From Talpa occidentalis (Eukaryota; Chordata; Mammalia; Eulipotyphla; Talpidae), in NCBI RefSeq assembly GCF_014898055.3, contig NW_023605083.1, forward strand, positions 61,234,228 through 61,298,227: a stretch of 64,000 bases of DNA, given 5' to 3'. The notes under the pieces are model-generated. The model was not told the DNA's origin. It ran no database searches and saw only the letters and a list, made by a program, of their open reading frames with translations. Position 1 is the first letter of the stretch. Each line of letters starts with the position of its first letter. This document shows, one piece after another, positions 11,102-23,260 of this stretch. The position numbers and the translations under genes are program-made.

Positions 11102-14100
11102 CTGCTCACGAGGAGAGGAGAGAAGGGGAGGAGGATGGTGAGAGGGGGAGGAGGAAGAAGAGATAAGGGAGGGGAAGGAGAGAAAGATAGCACAGTGCAA
11201 GACGGATCTGTCATCAACTCCAGACTGCTCACCCGCAGCCTACTTCCAGCCTCCGGAACTGCGTGAGCCCCTCCCGCCTCCCTCCTCTCAGCCTCTCTCC
11301 AGCCCTCGTCTGTCTTCTCCACTATCTGAGCACAACGACCCATCAAAACCCCATTCTCGGGGCTGGCACGTAGGGGCATCTGCTGTGCCAACTGCACGGG
11401 ACTGGCAGTGGTTTCCTGGCATGCTGTTGAGGATTCAAAAGCGTTGGCCAAGCCAGAAGAGAATCACGATGAGTTAGTGATGGTCATGGAAGCAATGTGG
11501 GGAGTGGCCACACTCTTGAGTGCCCTCCATGCCTAGGGCCCTCCTGTACTCTGCCAAAGGAAGGGCCCACATCATGGTGTACAGGTGAGTCACATCCCAC
11601 AGAATGTTCAGGGAAAATGATGTGTCAGCAAGAAGGAGCAGACTTTAGGATTTGATCTGCCATGGTGCTTTGTTATTAGTGGTCAGAAAACATGCTGCCC
11701 TGCCCTGCCCATGAATCTTGGGGTCACCTACTGGCGTGGGGTCCTTGCTGCTTAGCTGGAAGATACCAAATGCTGGAAGAAAATGTCAGGGAACATGGGT
11801 TACCAGGTCCCCCTCCCCAACCCTAAACAGTGCCAAGCTCCTGGCCGAGGTCCAATGGCCTGTGCCAGTGGGGATGAGGATGGCACAGAGAGAAAGCTCT
11901 GATGTTAGGTGGGGCCACTGACAGGGTTAGTTGGAGTTTCAGGGGGACCATTTGCTCTAGAGAATAGATACACACATCTTTTAGTTCAAGGCTTTCCTTC
12001 AATAGCCGGTATCATCCTGCCATAACCACGAAAGCACAGCCTCTGGGCAAGTTTCATTGAAAAATGATTAAGAAAATTGCAGGCCTCTTTTCCATCTCCA
12101 AATTGATCTAACTTCAGCCTCTTTACCATTGTGCAGTCCTGGGTAATTTCCAAGGGGTTTTTATAACCGTATGGTCTTCACAATAGCCGTGTTCGACTAT
12201 TTAAATTTGGAAGGAGCACAAAGTGCATTTGCAAAATCTAAATTCACAATTCTAGATCCTCTTGTTGGCTGTTTCTAAATCCATTCTTCAGAAACAAGTG
12301 AGTCCATTTAGTTACCTGAAGTTAAGTTTTACCAACCTTCTTAAAAATCCCTCCTCTGCTCTCCTTGGTCTCCAGCATAAATCCCACGCTCTATAATTAC
12401 GGCATCCAAGGTCTGCGTGAAGCTGGCTCCTGCCTGTCACCAGGCTCAGTTCTCACAACTGCCCCAGTGCATGAATCCTCCAGGTTCCTGCATCAGAGAC
12501 CGCTAGCCCACAGATAACAGCAGGCTTGTGTGCTTGTTGATGAAAATGAAACCCGGCACAAACATGACCAAGACATGTGGGTACACATGTACATGTGTGC
12601 CAAATGTGGCCAAAGTATGCGCAAGTCACCTGTGTCTTAGTTGAAGATGATAATGAATGATGTAAGACTTTTCCCATCATTAAACTCTTATGGTAAAGAA
12701 ATGATCCATCCCACAAGCATTTCTGACTGTTCTAAATGTGCATCTGAGGAGATTATTTATTTATTTATTTATTTGTTTGTTTGTTTGTTTGTTTGTTCTG
12801 TTTATACATGCACTGGGTACAGTCAGAAGCGCGGGAGGGTGAGAGAATTCACCAGAGCCAGAGCGGGGAGCAGAGCAGGCAGAAGGACCGAAGTACACTG
12901 CTGAGGGGAGCAGCGGGCGGCAGGAGAGGTCTGCGCGCCACGTGGGACCCTCCTCTGGTGGCCGGGGAGCAGCCGGGGATCGAACCGGCGCTGCAGAGGC
13001 TGTGGGCAGCTTCGCAACCCAGCGCTCAACCGCTGCGCCACCGGGGAGGCCCAGGGGAGATTTTTTTTTTTAAAAAAAAAGAACGTTTTTCACTCTCAAA
13101 ACTTAATAATTGAACAGGAATTAACACACTAGGATACTATTTTGAAATTGCATTTTATTTCTTTCTTCCGCGATTTCCTTTCCTCCTTGGGTTTTTTCCA
13201 CATGTAGGCAACTTAGGTTCTACTTTTGTGTTTTGAACTATGAGTCCTTGGAACACAAAAAGACTTTGGCATAAATAAATGATGATGAAATGTGTAAGAT
13301 ATTTTCATCACACAGATAAGAGGAGGGAGTACCAGCTTGAGGATGGGGGAGAAAAGTCAGATGGAGTGGGAGGAGGAGGGGTAGAGACTAGGGAACAAGG
13401 TGCAAAGGGTCCTGGTGTCCCTTTCCATGGACTGAGGCTGGAGACTAGGGATTAAAGAGCAGAGAGGACCTGTGCCCCGCTCCTCAGGTGGACCTGGGGA
13501 GGTGTTAGTTCCCAGGGCAGAGGGCTCTGTGGTGTGTCCAGCAGATGGGGACTCACATCCCTGCAGGACAGTGATATCTTCCCACCCACAGGGCATGGGA
13601 GAAACGGAGACTGCCCCAGACATACCAGCAAGAAGATGACATCACAAACTAGGCCCACTTCCCTCCATCTCCCAGGGCCCAGAGAACGTGGATCAAACCC
13701 CAGGAAGGTGGAAAAGGCATCCTGATTTGATCTGTGATCAAGCATTAGCCCTCCTGATAACACAACGTTCAAAATAAGAACCAATTGGGAAAACCAATTC
13801 TTCTGACACCCAGCCCAAGCCATGTTCTGTGCCCTGCACCACCTGCCTTTGGCCAGACCATTCTCCTCCCTGACACACGGACTCCTGACCAGCACTGCTG
13901 TGTGGCTAGGTGAGTGGTTCATGAAGAATGGGGGCCAGAGAAGGACAAGCCCCAAAAAGGAAAGGCTGAGGGTCAGGGAAGACATAGGCATTGATGGTCT
14001 GTGTGCTCGAGGAGGGCAGCTGCATGACTGACCTGGAGTGGGGTGCAGACTGTGTTTCCAGATAGGGTCAGCTTCCAACTTTCCTCTCCTGATCAATGTC

Positions 14101-17100
14101 AACTCCTCACCCACTGCACATGCTCACTCATACCCAAGACAGACTACCAAGTGCAGCGTGAGTGCTGCCTTCCCTCACTTGTCTTCTTCCCTTGCCACCC
14201 TCATGACCCAGGTCTCCATCTCAAGCAGCAATGCGGAGCTGGTGATGGTCTCTGATGCAGATTCTGGGAATGGCTAACACCAAGCTGCAGGATTGTAGGA
14301 CTCAATGCCACATCGAGCTACATAATTAATGAGCTGAGGATTAGAGAAGACAAGACTTGGAAAAGCAGAGGAAAAATGCTACAAGAATGAAGCTGGAAAG
14401 AATGTCTTTGCAGAGAGTTTGAGGATGGGAGTATCTGGAGTACTGCAAGGTGCAGAGAATTAAGGAGCAAAGGAAGAGTCAAGAAGGGTTGGCAGAGGTG
14501 TTAATTATTTTTCATGATTTTTGAGAAAGGCCAGTTAAAGATTGAGTATTTTTATTATTCTCGACTGTTTGGACTATGCTTCTTTGTAAACCACTCCACA
14601 CAGAGACTAGATCATAAGATTAAGAGTCCTAAGGGGTAAGCCAGCTCTGACAGTGTGGGGTGGAATGCAGCTGAAGGAAGGCGAGGCAGCCTGGCCCACT
14701 CTTATCTCTCCAGCTCCCTGACCTCCCAGTTCTGACAAGGGCATCCATGATGCAGTCCAGTGAGACTGGACCCTCAGTCCAGTCTCTCCTTAGCTCCGAG
14801 ACACAGATGCCACATCTCTCAACCACCCCAACAGTAAGCAGAGCTCAGCTGCTTGCATTTCTATGCCACTGGGAGGAGCAGATGGTGAAGACTAGCAAAA
14901 GGACAAGCAGGCTAGGTGAGTCCTTCCTCTTCTCCAGGACCCACAAGTCAGCACACTGAAGTAAAGTAAGGTCAAAGCCAACAGTGCTGAGGAAAGCCCA
15001 AAAGGAGCAGGCTCTGGCCTGAACTCCAGGATGCCTGCATGCCTTCTGGATGCACTGACTCCTCAGACTCACCCAGCGAGACAAAGGGTGCTTCATCCTG
15101 AGAACACCTATTCACTGCAGACTGCACAAATGACATCAGCAGCTGTGTCTTGGGGAAGTACAAGGACCACAGTTGCCCTGTGCCTGGATGGTGCAGCATC
15201 CTGGGCCCAGTTTCAGAGCTAAGTGAGAGCGACCCAGAGAGGTAAACAGGGTGTCTGGGGGAGAGGGAATGAGCTCTGTGTGGCTGAGGGAGTGCAAGGA
15301 GAGGCTGGAGAGTCACTTGGCAGGCACTTGCACTCAGGTCAGGGGACCTCTCTGTCCCTGCCAGATGCTGCTTCCTTTCTAATTGCAGTCTGTTATGTTC
15401 AAATAAAGAAAATATGGGGTAATTAAATCCACAAGCTGGGCTCACAACACAAGTGAATCCCACCACTCTTGTCCATGCTACAAAGTACTTTTTTGATAAG
15501 GATCCTGGTTTTTAGAGGTCCTTTGGGCCCTCTAAGAAATAGCACCTTGCTCATGCTGTACCCTCTACAGAATGTTTTGTTCCAGTTCCTCCACCTGGAA
15601 AACTCCTACTTATACTTTAAAACCCTGTGTCATGAAGCCCAGTGCCCCCAGACAGGTTTGGTGCTGCAGCAGCAGTTTATACAGACTCTAGTGTGGCTTT
15701 TACTGCAGGATATTTTAGCAGCCTGGAAGTTGCTCAAGAAGTTAACTCAGAGAGATCATTTTCCCCACTGGCTTCTAATCCTGCCAGGCACGTTTTCTTT
15801 AACCTGAGTCTAGGAACTTAGGCTCTCAGATTGTAGCCTAGGGCTTCCCAGGTCCCTCTGGGGGATACTGCCCTCCAGCTGGACTAGATGTCCTCTGGTC
15901 GCTGCCCAGGATTCCATTTCCCACAGTGTGACCTTCCTAGGATGTAAGGCCTCAGCCGGGAAACTGAGGTAGCACTAGGCCCAGGTTACCTTCCTCTTTC
16001 TGGCCCTTCCTCTATTGACCTTATTGAACTTTACCAGTTGGAGAAGGGCTTCAAACAGTCCTTTCCAGGCATTGCTCTTCTCCAGAGTGGTAAGATTCCT
16101 AAAGAGGAGGCCATTCAGTGCAATCTAGTGTAAAGCGTCATGGAGGAGCCTGGACACCTGGTTGTGCTCTGGTTCAGCCCTAGTGGTCACCCCACTCTGG
16201 GACGTGGTTTTCCTATGTGTGTGAAGATGCAAGTTGATGGGGAAGGCCCTCTGTTTCTGGGATACCCTATTTGAAGGGCAAGGGAGAAGAGGCCTTGCAT
16301 CTGTGAACAATCTTGGCTCCATCTACTTGAACACAGAAAGGGAGTAGCCGTGAAGTCTCCCCGAGAAAGGTGTCATTCACCATCTGTTCTCGCTGCTTAT
16401 CTAAAGGGGCTGACTCGCACTCGTGGCTGGGGTCAGCTCGCCACAGAAGTGAAACCGTATAAACCACAGTTGAGTTCCTGGTGCCTGCAGAGGCAGGAAT
16501 GGCATCATGCCCAAAGCCAGTACATTTGGCCTCATTTGTTCCTTCTTGAAAGGGAACAAATTTCTGGAAAGTCTTCCAGAAACTCTTGCTATCCTCCCCA
16601 ATTCCTCCAGAAAGTTGGTCCTGAATGGCTCCCACGTCTGGCTTCTCCCTAAGCATCCTCTCACAGCCCTGCTGCCAACCCCAGCCCTTCATCAACCTGG
16701 TCCCCTCCAGCCTCAAGTGGTCTGTCTCTTCGTGGAGCCATGCACATGGCCGGGTACATGGTAAACTCTAAGTGCTTTTTGACTTGGCTCAGATTTGACG
16801 CACACTTCAAAGGTGTGGGCCCTGATTTATGCCCAAGTGCTCTAGGCATTAGGTTGAGCTGAGCCAAAGGTACATTCAAATCTGCCTGTGTCATCTCATA
16901 ATATTAGTAAAACCTCACATCTTTATATTCTTAAATGACAAGGCTTTTAAGGAGGAGAGCAGAGAGTGGAGTGGTCTGGGCTGTGTGACTCCTGGTTTAG
17001 TGCTCTCTCCTCTAAAAGGGTTTCTCACCTGTAGGAGTCCCACGAGGGTCACCATCCCTAAGGGGAGACCTGTATGCAGAGGATGGAGGATGGTGGAAGG

Positions 17101-17472
17101 CATGTGGGGCCTGGAAAGCTGTGGTGAGGCCTCAGGTCCATGCTTCAGACTAGAGCACATTGTTGGAAGCAATAGCAAGAGCTGCCCGTTGGGAGGGCAT
17201 GCGGGGTGCGGGACAGGTTGCCAAGAAGCCAAACTTCAAGCACCTACAATGCTCCAGCAGCAGCAGAAGGCAAGGCAAGACCCCGAAGCCACCCTCCAGG
17301 ATGCAGGGAGGCAGCTGGAGGGAGCCGGTGCCTGACCCCTGAGCCCCCAGGCTGGGAATGGGACAAGAGGAAGTGCCTTCCCAAGAGCACCGGCCACCTC
17401 TGTCCATTGTCCCACTGCCAAGGCATTTCTATGTCTGAGGTTGTTCTGCTTTTAGCAAAATGGGAAGTTTAC
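11102..17472. other. Intron
   Basis: A 6.4-kb intron. It contains one young tRNA-SINE in gene orientation (12751-13052) and L2-like antisense sequence at about 15500-15640. The purine-rich strand at 11.10-11.18 kb is the polypyrimidine tract of the next exon's acceptor. The longest chance reading frame (13452-14114, minus) has no family likeness. Confidence 0.5.
12751..13052 (-). mobile_element. tRNA-derived SINE, younger subfamily
   Basis: A minus-strand copy, in the same orientation as the gene. The plus strand begins with (ATTT)n/(GTTT)n, the complement of its tail, and ends CGGGGAGGCCC, the complement of its head. The tail block (complement of TTCTGACTGTACCCAGTGC) marks the younger subfamily shared with the copies at 26.5, 34.6 and 42.2 kb. 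Confidence 0.9.
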
Positions 17473-17550
17473 CAGAGGAGTGGCTTCTGTGAAATCCATC
17501 AGGAGATCGCCTGGCTCCAAGGTAAAGGCACCTCCTCGGTCAGAGGGGCT
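17473..17550 (-). CDS. EPB41L4B: EPB41L4B long-form exon (SPSDRGGAFTLEPGDLLMDF)
   Basis: A 78-nt phase 0-0 exon, acceptor tatctgccttcacag and donor CTG|gtaaac. It codes for SPSDRGGAFTLEPGDLLMDF then TEATPL, 26 residues, and matches the human long isoform residue for residue as far as I recall it. Because its length is a multiple of three, skipping it would leave the frame intact, so it could be a cassette exon. The donor (gtaaac) departs from consensus at the last bases. Confidence 0.9.
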
Positions 17551-19141
17551 CTGTGAAGGCAGATAAAAATATCCCAGGTTAGAGGCAGGTCCGATGAGAC
17601 CGAACCCTACATGTTTACTGAAACCTTAATTGGATAGAAGGAGGGTGTAGGGTGGGGAACTGTGGTGTTTAAAGCTGCAAACAACTTTTACTAAGTGCTC
17701 CAAGTATCTCCTTGACAGCACCTTGGGAGGGAAAACATTAAAGAATATATCAAGGGAGAGCAAGACTCCATCCTGGACCCAGGAGCTAAATTCATCTGCA
17801 CAACAATGAGGAAGATCTTTAGGGCGGGAGGGTGCCAGCTCTGAAAACAATCATTTTTTGGGAAAACAAGCCTTCCTCTTGCCCTGGGGGGTCACAGCAG
17901 GAGCCTTGAGGTCTGTTCTTCAGGGAGAGAAAACAAGCCCCATCAACTTGGTGCCAGCAGGAGGCGGCCAGGAGAGGGAGCCCTGAGGTCTGCGGCAGAA
18001 TGCCACCCACACCTCACCAAACTCCCTTCTGTTTGCCTGTGTTCCAGTCTGGCTTACCCTGGTGTGGGATATGTGCTGCGAGCCTGTGTCCACACTTGGG
18101 ACAAACAGTACGAGGGACTGCACCTTGGAGGGAGCTTGATTTGAGATGGCAAGAGCAGATCAGAGAAGAACAGGGAGCCTCTGTCTTGGTCAGTCACTGG
18201 CTAAGGGTCCAGCCAGGCTCCAGCTGAGGAACTGAGGTACTCATTCCAGGGGTCACCTGGGGAGGGAGCCAGGGGAAGACTGGCCTGGGGCATGAGAATT
18301 GTTCAGGGATTGGAGACCCCAGAGGCTGCAGAGGCCTCGGGCACCCAGTTCGCACAGCACCTCCCCTGGACCCCATGCTAGCCCATGAACCAAGCAGGTG
18401 GCAGATCTTATTGCCATTTTAGATGAAGGCTTGTAGAAACCAGGACTGCGGAGTGACTACAAGGGGAGTGAAAAGAGCAGCTGGCAACAGGTCCTGGGGA
18501 CAGCACACACCACTCCTCTGTGGGGCCTGTAGTGGAGCCAGCTCTGACCCGGCCTCTCCTGGAGAGCAATGGTTCTGCTGTGTGTGGACAGTTGCTGAGG
18601 AGTGACCACAGCTGGGGGGGGAGGGGTGTCAAAACCAAGAAAAATGTCTTGGTTTAGGCTGTTGTCACAGCTCATCCCATCTCTGGCAATTTCTTGAAAT
18701 TTCAAACCAACATATAAAATATTTCTGATTTTTAAACTTCATACAGATTATTCAATATAAGGAGTGGAATGGGGACACATTTCTGTTTTTACTTCTATTT
18801 TCCATTATGAGGGGAAAGACCTCGCTCTTGCTTTCTGTCTTGACAGTGGTGTAACATCTTCATAGGAATATTCTAAAATTAAATTGCCCTAGAAAAATCT
18901 CTTAATTTCCCTTAAGGCAGAGTATACATGGTTTTATATCCTACTCTTTGTTTCTCACAAAAGGTTAGCTTATCTTTCAGGGACAGATTATATCAAAAAG
19001 CATGCTTTGGAGGTTGTTACTGTTGTTTTAGGAGTCGATGATGATGATGATGATGCAAAATGTAAATGCGCATGAAGGTCAAGCACTAGTTCCCAGTGAG
19101 CCCCAGCGAGTGCAGTTCCCTCTTGGGGCTTTGGCCCATAC
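17551..19141. other. Intron
   Basis: A 1.6-kb intron. A (GAT)n run at about 19034-19055 is the only simple repeat. I see no mobile element that I can name with confidence. Confidence 0.45.
19034..19055 (+). repeat. (GAT)n run
   Basis: Six or so GAT units just downstream (on minus) of the exon at 19142-19319, inside the intron. Confidence 0.9.
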
Positions 19142-19319
19142 CTTGACCCCTGGGGACAGCTGAACCTGGCCTTCAGAATTCTGAGGCGAGCTGATTTTGT
19201 GGACCTTGGGAGATGCCAGCGTTGCTGAGACCTGTGTGGTGGTGGCTGTGGTGGTGGAGGTGGCAGCGGTGGGTGTTCCTACTGCCTCAGCCAGGTCCGG
19301 AGGGAGGTCGTCTTCATCA
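19142..19319 (-). CDS. EPB41L4B: EPB41L4B long-form exon (DEDDLPPDLAEAVG)
   Basis: A 178-nt exon from acceptor agtaaccgcag to donor AAG|gtatgg. The first base completes Phe, then DEDDLPPDLAEAVG, a Thr-rich run (TSTTTATTTQ), ASPKVHKISSPQ and QLSPGVK, phase 0 at the end. The junction reads RQYSF-DEDDLPPDL, identical to the remembered human order, so 19319 is taken as the main start. A second acceptor nine bases upstream (gtgcttttag, exon start 19328) has the better pyrimidine tract and would insert Asn-Arg-Ser in frame. The acidic DEDD next to the basic TRQYS is a conspicuous charge switch. Confidence 0.9.
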
Positions 19320-19534
19320 CTGCGGTTACTAAAAGCACATGAAGCTCTGCTCATTACAATAATAAACAGGTTGTGGGAAGTGGAGGAAGGGCAGGGAGGG
19401 GGGAACACCATGTGGAGGTTGGGAGCCTCCCAACAGATGTCCACCAGATGTCCAGCTCATAGGATCTGATAACCTGACATTTCTGCCAAAGCAAATTTGG
19501 GTTGGGCTTTCTGTCACTTGCCAAGAGATTAAAT

Positions 19535-20125
19535 TTTTTTTTATTATGGAAAGGTATACATAATATTTATCAATTTATCCATTTATAAGTATGCAATTTA
19601 GTGGGATGAAATTCATGCATAATATTGTGTAACCATCACTGATATTTATACACACAACTTTCTATCATCCCCAAAAGGCACTCTATACCCACTGATCAAC
19701 AGCTCCCTAGCCCCCCCTCCCTATAGTCCCTGGTAATATCTGTTCTGCATTCTATCTGGATGAATTTGACTCTTCTAAGTACCTCATATAAGTGGAATCA
19801 TACAACATACATCTTTCTGTGTCTGGTTTATTTCACTTACCATAATATTGTCAAGGTCAATCCATGTTGTACTTAAGTCAACAATTCATTCCTTTTTATG
19901 GTTGACTAATATTCCATTGTATGGATAGACTATATTTTATTTATCCATTCATGAAACACTTGGGTTGTTTCTGCCTTCTGGTTATTATGAGTAGTGCTGC
20001 TATGAACATGGGTGTATAGATATCTGCTTGAGTCCCAGCTTTCAATTCTTTTGGACTGGAATTTCACCTGGGCATGAAATTGCTGAATTGTATGATAGTT
20101 CTATGTTTAAGTTTTTGAGGAACCA
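19535..20125 (-). mobile_element. L1 3'-end relic, antisense to plus
   Basis: Words such as 'gactaatattccattgtatg', 'tttatccattcatgaaacac' and 'cacttgggttgtttctgcct' are the complement of the L1M 3' region. The preceding 'ttatggaaaggtatacataa' segment is a commonly associated LINE tail. No reading frame is intact. Confidence 0.75.
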
Positions 20126-20149
20126 CAAAACCAAGGGACATAATTTTGA

Positions 20150-20888
20150 TGGGCCTCTCTTAGGAGGGTAAATGCCAGGTTTGTAGGAAACCACCACGCT
20201 AAGTGAAGGGTACAACAGCCCCTCTTGTGGCCTAACAGCGACTGTCCCTCATATAATAAACTGGTTATGGGGAGATGAACAATCTGCTGAGCCAAGTAGC
20301 TCTGGTCTTAGAATCTCTCTGAGGGGATAGGATGAATCACATAGACAAGGACACGAGACAAGAAGCCAGGGAGAACACGTAGGCCCTTGGACTATCCTTC
20401 CTGTTAACAGTGTCTGGGATTTTGGGCCAGTTTATGATATTTGAGTATTTTATACTAGCAGAGGGATATATGGTCAATACCTGTTTTGAATGCCTGGGGC
20501 TTGGGGTATCAGACTGACCCCTGGGTTGGCTGGAGACTGAGTAATTAAGGTCAGTCACATGGGCATTCCGTGCTTACAGGACTGACTCCCAGTACAAACC
20601 CAAGATACCAAGGTTCGGGTGAGCTTGCTTGGTTGGCAATATGTCAAGATGTCACGTGTGTTGTCGGGAGACCTCAGCACCACCCACGTGAGTCCTGCTA
20701 GGAGAGGATACTGGCAGCATGGGCTGGGTTTCTCCTGGACCCCACACTCTATGCCTTTTCCCTTTGTTGATTCCAATCTGTATCTTTTCAGCGTAATAAA
20801 CTACAGCCACGCGTGTAACAGCTTTTCTGAATTCTGTGAGTTCTTCTAGCAAATCATCAAACTTGAGGGTTATCTTGGGGACTCACAC
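20150..20888 (+). mobile_element. Probable retroviral-type LTR
   Basis: The 3' part reads like an LTR: 'gagaggatactggcagcatg', 'ctatgccttttccctttg', AATAAA at about 20795, then 'gagttcttctagcaaatcat' and an end at 'cttggggactcacaca'. The 5' boundary is a guess. No coding sequence is attached. Confidence 0.5.
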
Positions 20889-21280
20889 ACTTCCTCCTCC
20901 ACACTTCTTCCCCTGGAGCTTCTGGAGCCACCCTGGCACAGGGATGGTGTTTCAGGATGAAGTCTGAGAAAACAATGTAGGTGAAACGCCCCCCCACCCC
21001 CTGCCCCGGTGGGTGTCAGTGTGCCTTGCACAGGGTCCCGCAAGAGGGCATCACTACATGTGGCTGTGGATGGTACTGATTGAGCAGGGCTGGGAGGTTG
21101 GGGGGGAGGGGGTAGATCATTCTGTGCATGGAATATACTTCAAAAGGAAGATTTAAGACTTTTACTTATAAAGAGGATAAGTGGGGTTTGAATAAGTAGA
21201 AAAAAAAAGACACCATGAGTTTGGTTCCCTGCTGAGAAGTCAGAACAGTTACACATGCATTAGCCCAACTGGTATTTTTT

Positions 21281-21556
21281 AAAGATTTATTTTATTTATT
21301 TATGTATACAAGAGCTGGGGTATAGGCCAGAGGTATGGGGGTGGGAGTAGGGTGAGAGGGTTCACCAGAGACAGAGTGGGAAGCAGAACAGGCGGATCTA
21401 CTGAAATACACTGCTGAGGGGAGCAGTGGGTGAGACAGGAGAGGTCTGCTGCACCATGTGGGTCAGCTCCCTGGCTGGGGATCGAACTCGTGCTGCAGTA
21501 GCTGGGGATAGCTTCATAGTGCTGAGACATAACCCCCTGCACCATTGGGGAGGCCC
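21281..21556 (-). mobile_element. tRNA-derived SINE, older subfamily
   Basis: A minus-strand copy running from AAAGATTTATTTT (tail complement) to ATTGGGGAGGCCC (head complement), with the older-type tail block (AGCTGGGGTATAGGCCAGAGG on the plus strand is its complement). It carries more substitutions than the younger copies. Confidence 0.88.
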
Positions 21557-22520
21557 AGCCTGTTTGATTTTTATAACAAACCTGTGACATGCTCTCCATC
21601 TTCAGAGTCAGATAATACTCAGGGGCAGACTGTACACTTACTCAAGGTCACATAGCTAGTTAAGTGGAAGTGAGATTAACTTTTCTTTCTACTTCACTAA
21701 AAAAATTGCAAATTTAAAGCATACTTGTTATTTCATTTTATATAAAAGGCCATTCTAAAAACACAGCTAAAGTTACAGAGCAAGAAGTCAACTGATTCTG
21801 TGTAAAGCTGAAAAAGATTCCAGTTTCACAATGGTTTAATGTTTTGTCTTAACAGATCTTGGGACAAAAAAATAGATATCTAAAGTTCAGCAAGTCTTAT
21901 ACTTTTACCTCTGCTTCTGGGGCAAATTCATGAAACAACATTTTAATGAGTAAAAATTTATGTGTAGTACAATATATTTCTTTGAAATGATTTCTTTCTA
22001 TTTTAGTAATATGTCTGCATAGAGAAATGTCTGGTCATGGCCATTAAATGTGGACATTGGTTATTTTTGATGGCGTGGTTGCAAGAAACTGATCACATTT
22101 CTGTTTGGCCTTTTGTCTTGGCTTGAATCTTTTTAGATTTTTATGTTTAAATAACTAGGAAAGAGGAAATAAAAGAAGCAGTTTGTCATTTTCTAAACAT
22201 ATCACCTGGTACCAATATAAATGACACTTCATCTGTCTCAAACTCTTTGCAGAGTTCTGCTTCTCCCTTTATTCTTCATAGTAGTCACACTTTTCCTTCC
22301 TATGTCTTATTTCCAGGAAAGAACATGGCTGAGGTTTTTGTTTATCCTTAAAAGCAGCAATTTGAAAGCTTGTTCAGAGCTCTTGAATATCACGATGCTC
22401 TTGGAGAAGCATCTTAAAAACCTAAGCACACATAATTCTGGCTTAGGAACTAAAAATACTGAAACAGTCAAAATGGTAGTGTGTGCAAACATATGTCTGC
22501 ATCTCAAGAATAACGATGTA

Positions 22521-22789
22521 GGGCCTCCCTGGTGGCGCAAGGGGTTAGGTGCCATACTATGAAGCAATCCACAACCTCTGCAGCACAAGTTTGATCCCTG
22601 ACCGGCCAGGGAGCAACCCACATGGCACAGCAGACCTCTCCTGCTTCACCCGCTGCTCCCCTCAGCAGTGTATTTCAGTCAGTCTGCCTGTTCTGTTCCC
22701 CACTCTGTCTCTGGTGAATCCTCTCACCTCCTACACCTCTGGCCTGTATCCCAGCTCTTGTATGCATAAATAAATAAATCTTAAAAAAA
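22521..22789 (+). mobile_element. tRNA-derived SINE, older subfamily, with target duplication
   Basis: Complete from GGGCCTCCCTGGTGGCGCAA to the A-rich tail. A 12-bp target duplication with one mismatch flanks it (aataacgatgta at 22509-22520, aataatgatgta at 22790-22801), which fixes both ends. Confidence 0.92.
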
Positions 22790-22898
22790 AATAATGATGT
22801 AGAAATATTTTTTAGAAAATGGGAAAAATGAGTTTTTTCCAACTGTATTCTTTGTCTGTGTGTTTATTAACCTTATCAATATCTCTGAGAGGAGCACC

Positions 22899-22999
22899 TG
22901 TGTCAATGATTCAAGAATTACTGTGTCAATGATTCAAGAATTACTTACGGGGGCCTGACCTGTGTCAATGATTCAAGAATTACTTATGGGGGCCTCCCT
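22899..22999 (+). repeat. Local direct repeats at a SINE 5' junction
   Basis: The same 23-bp unit occurs exactly three times (22899-22921, 22922-22944, 22961-22983; each begins tgtgtcaatgattcaag). Copies 2 and 3 are followed by near-identical words (ttacgggggcctgacc and ttatgggggcctccct), giving a 39-bp direct repeat that includes the first bases of the SINE head. Confidence 0.95.
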
Positions 23000-23260
23000 G
23001 GTGGTGTAGGGGTTAAGTCTCAGCACTATCACCAAGACGGCCCACTCTGTGGGCCTCAGTTCGATCCTTGGCCAGGTTGCTAACCCACATGGTGCAGCAG
23101 ACTTCTCCTGTCTCGCCCACTGCTCCCCTCAGCAGTGTATTTCAGTAGATCCACCTGTTCTCCTCCCTACTCTGTCTCTAGTGAATCCTCTCACCCCCGC
23201 ACCTCTGGACTAGACCCCAGTTCTTCTATACATTAATAAAATAAATAAATAAATCTTAAA
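22989..23260 (+). mobile_element. tRNA-derived SINE, older subfamily, beside a duplicated junction
   Basis: Starts GGGCCTCCCTGGTGGTGTAG and ends in an (AATA)n tail. Flanks aagaattacttatggg and aagagctatttatggg (13 of 16 identical) look like a decayed target duplication. The 5' flank, with part of the SINE head, occurs in extra copies just upstream (see findings). Confidence 0.88.

Noticed and set aside
13452..14114. 220-codon open frame on the minus strand inside an intron
   Set aside because: No recognisable domain, no match to EPB41L4B, and a Trp/Pro/Leu-rich composition as expected for a GC-rich chance frame.
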